From JBEKYH01 sp049511115 (GTDB lineage Bacteria; Planctomycetota; Phycisphaerae; Tepidisphaerales; Tepidisphaeraceae): a stretch of 6,423 nt of DNA. Location of the stretch: contig JBEKYH010000304.1 of the NCBI GenBank assembly GCA_049511115.1, positions 1-6,423 on the forward strand, given 5' to 3'. Numbering within the stretch: position 1 is the stretch's first letter; every line of letters begins with the position of its first letter. Under the pieces are notes generated by a model. The model did not search any database, had not been told where the DNA came from, and worked only from the letters and a program-made list of their open reading frames with translations. A program made the translations under genes and the position numbers. Shown here piece after piece: positions 5,603 through 6,423 of this stretch.

Positions 5603-6367
5603 ATGGCATCCCCTCCCCCAACCTCCAGCGTCTGGAGCGACGCCCTCCTTGCCAATCCCCACGGCGTGGCCGACAAGCGACTGCGCGTGCGGAAAATGTT
5701 CGCGGCCATCGCCCCCAGCTATGACCTGAACAACCGCCTCCACAGTTTGTGGATGGATCAATGGTGGCGGCGGCGGGCCGTTCAATTGGCCAAATTGAAG
5801 CCCACCGATCGAGTCGTGGATGTCGCCTGCGGCACGGGCGATCTGGCGTTGCGCTTTGCCGGGGCGCTGGGCGCGGGCGCGCAGCCGGTTGTGGGGATTG
5901 ATTTCACCTACGAAATGCTCCCCATGGCCGCGCGAAAATCGGCGGGCCAATGCATCCGCTGGATCAACGGCGACGCCCTCTGCCTGCCCCTCCAGGGCGC
6001 CTCTGCCGATGTCGTCTCCATCGCCTTTGGCATCCGCAACGTCGCCGATCCGGCCGCGGCGTGCCGCGAATTTCGGCGCATCCTCCGCCCCGGCGGCAGA
6101 CTTGTCATTCTGGAGTTTTCTCTTCCGGCCAATCCGGTCCTGCGGGCCATGTACAACTTTTATTTCCGCCGCATCCTCCCGCGCACCGCGACGTGGATCA
6201 GCGGCGACACCACCGGCGCGTACAAATATCTGCCGGAATCGGTGAACACCTTCATCGACCGCTCGTCGATGGTGCGCATGATGACCGAGGCCGGTTTTAC
6301 CGAGGTGCAACAGCATCCCCTGACATTCGGCGTGTGCGTTTGCTACCGGGGATTGGTCGCCCCCTGA
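5603..6367 (+). CDS. ubiE: UbiE/MenG family quinone C-methyltransferase
   Basis: This SAM-dependent enzyme methylates demethylmenaquinone to menaquinone and, in ubiquinone makers, the corresponding benzoquinol intermediate. The last menaquinone step (MenG role) is the likely job if the host is a planctomycete, which use menaquinone. The 254 residues match the usual length of about 250. After a helical N-terminus come the first family signature, around YDLNNRLHSLWMDQWW (40-55), SAM-binding motif I VVDVACGTGDLAL (71-83), the acidic Asp100, GDALCLPL (123-130), and AFGIRNV (141-147). The second signature LRPGGRLVILEFS (161-173) and YKYLPESV (207-214) follow. All expected blocks are present. The start at 5603 keeps the conserved N-terminal helix; starting at the next in-frame Met (residue 32) would cut it. 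No ribosome binding site is seen. The gene is divergent from the DUF1444 gene, and no other men or ubi gene is in the window. Confidence 0.95.
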   Translation: MASPPPTSSVWSDALLANPHGVADKRLRVRKMFAAIAPSYDLNNRLHSLWMDQWWRRRAVQLAKLKPTDRVVDVACGTGDLALRFAGALGAGAQPVVGIDFTYEMLPMAARKSAGQCIRWINGDALCLPLQGASADVVSIAFGIRNVADPAAACREFRRILRPGGRLVILEFSLPANPVLRAMYNFYFRRILPRTATWISGDTTGAYKYLPESVNTFIDRSSMVRMMTEAGFTEVQQHPLTFGVCVCYRGLVAP

Positions 6368-6385
6368 AAGTGCGCCTCTGGTCCC

Positions 6386-6407
6386 CTCTCCCTGAGTACA
6401 TGGAGAG
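6386..6407 (+). repeat. Inverted repeat downstream of ubiE
   Basis: CTCTCC (6386-6391) pairs with GGAGAG (6402-6407) around a ten-base loop, 18 bp after the ubiE stop. No T tract follows before the window ends, so I do not call it an intrinsic terminator. The wording (CCCCTCTCCCTGAGTAC and its complement-like right side) resembles common dispersed palindromes of GC-rich bacterial intergenic DNA, and this one may continue past the window edge. Confidence 0.4.
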
Positions 6408-6423
6408 AGCCTAATCCGGCAGG

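Noticed and set aside
5492..6316. 274-codon minus-strand frame opposite ubiE
   Set aside because: It is antisense to a complete UbiE with all family motifs; its translation is rich in Gly, Arg, His and Ala without any motif.

Overview
This window looks like ordinary chromosomal DNA from a GC-rich bacterium. It carries four protein genes and about 440 bp of unusual intergenic sequence. Three things make me favour a Planctomycetota-type genome: the mix of families (long-form 6-phosphogluconate dehydrogenase, a DUF1444/YtpQ-like protein, UbiE/MenG, and a large secreted repeat protein), the weak or absent Shine-Dalgarno signals, and an interspersed inverted repeat built of GCGAAGACGCGAAG and GAGGACACAG text. 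This is inference; the window holds no rRNA or other marker that would settle the taxonomy.

Layout. Positions 1-223 are an unassigned leader with one GC-rich hairpin. gnd (224-1714, +) is complete and strongly recognised. It ends in two successive hairpins (1715-1740 and 1747-1785). The second is T-rich on both strands and sits between convergent genes, so it probably terminates both. A 776-codon gene on the minus strand (1817-4147) encodes a secreted protein with a signal peptide, three copies of a roughly 55-residue repeat, an aromatic/Cys-rich region and a Pro/Ala then Gly-rich tail. Its start is set by a good AGGAG, and a candidate promoter lies about 120 bp upstream. From 4321 to 4519 there is a large imperfect inverted repeat. 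A DUF1444-family gene (4585-5361, -) and ubiE/menG (5603-6367, +) are divergent across a 241-bp spacer.

How the genes relate. gnd works in the oxidative pentose phosphate pathway and ubiE/menG in respiratory quinone synthesis, both housekeeping. I see no sign that the four genes form one operon or system: orientations alternate and every gene is separated by its own terminator, repeat or promoter region. I found no defence system, CRISPR array, tRNA, rRNA, transposase or phage gene. The most interesting items are the inverted repeat at 4321-4519, the architecture of the secreted repeat protein, and -10 boxes placed so close to the ubiE and DUF1444 start codons that leaderless mRNAs are plausible.
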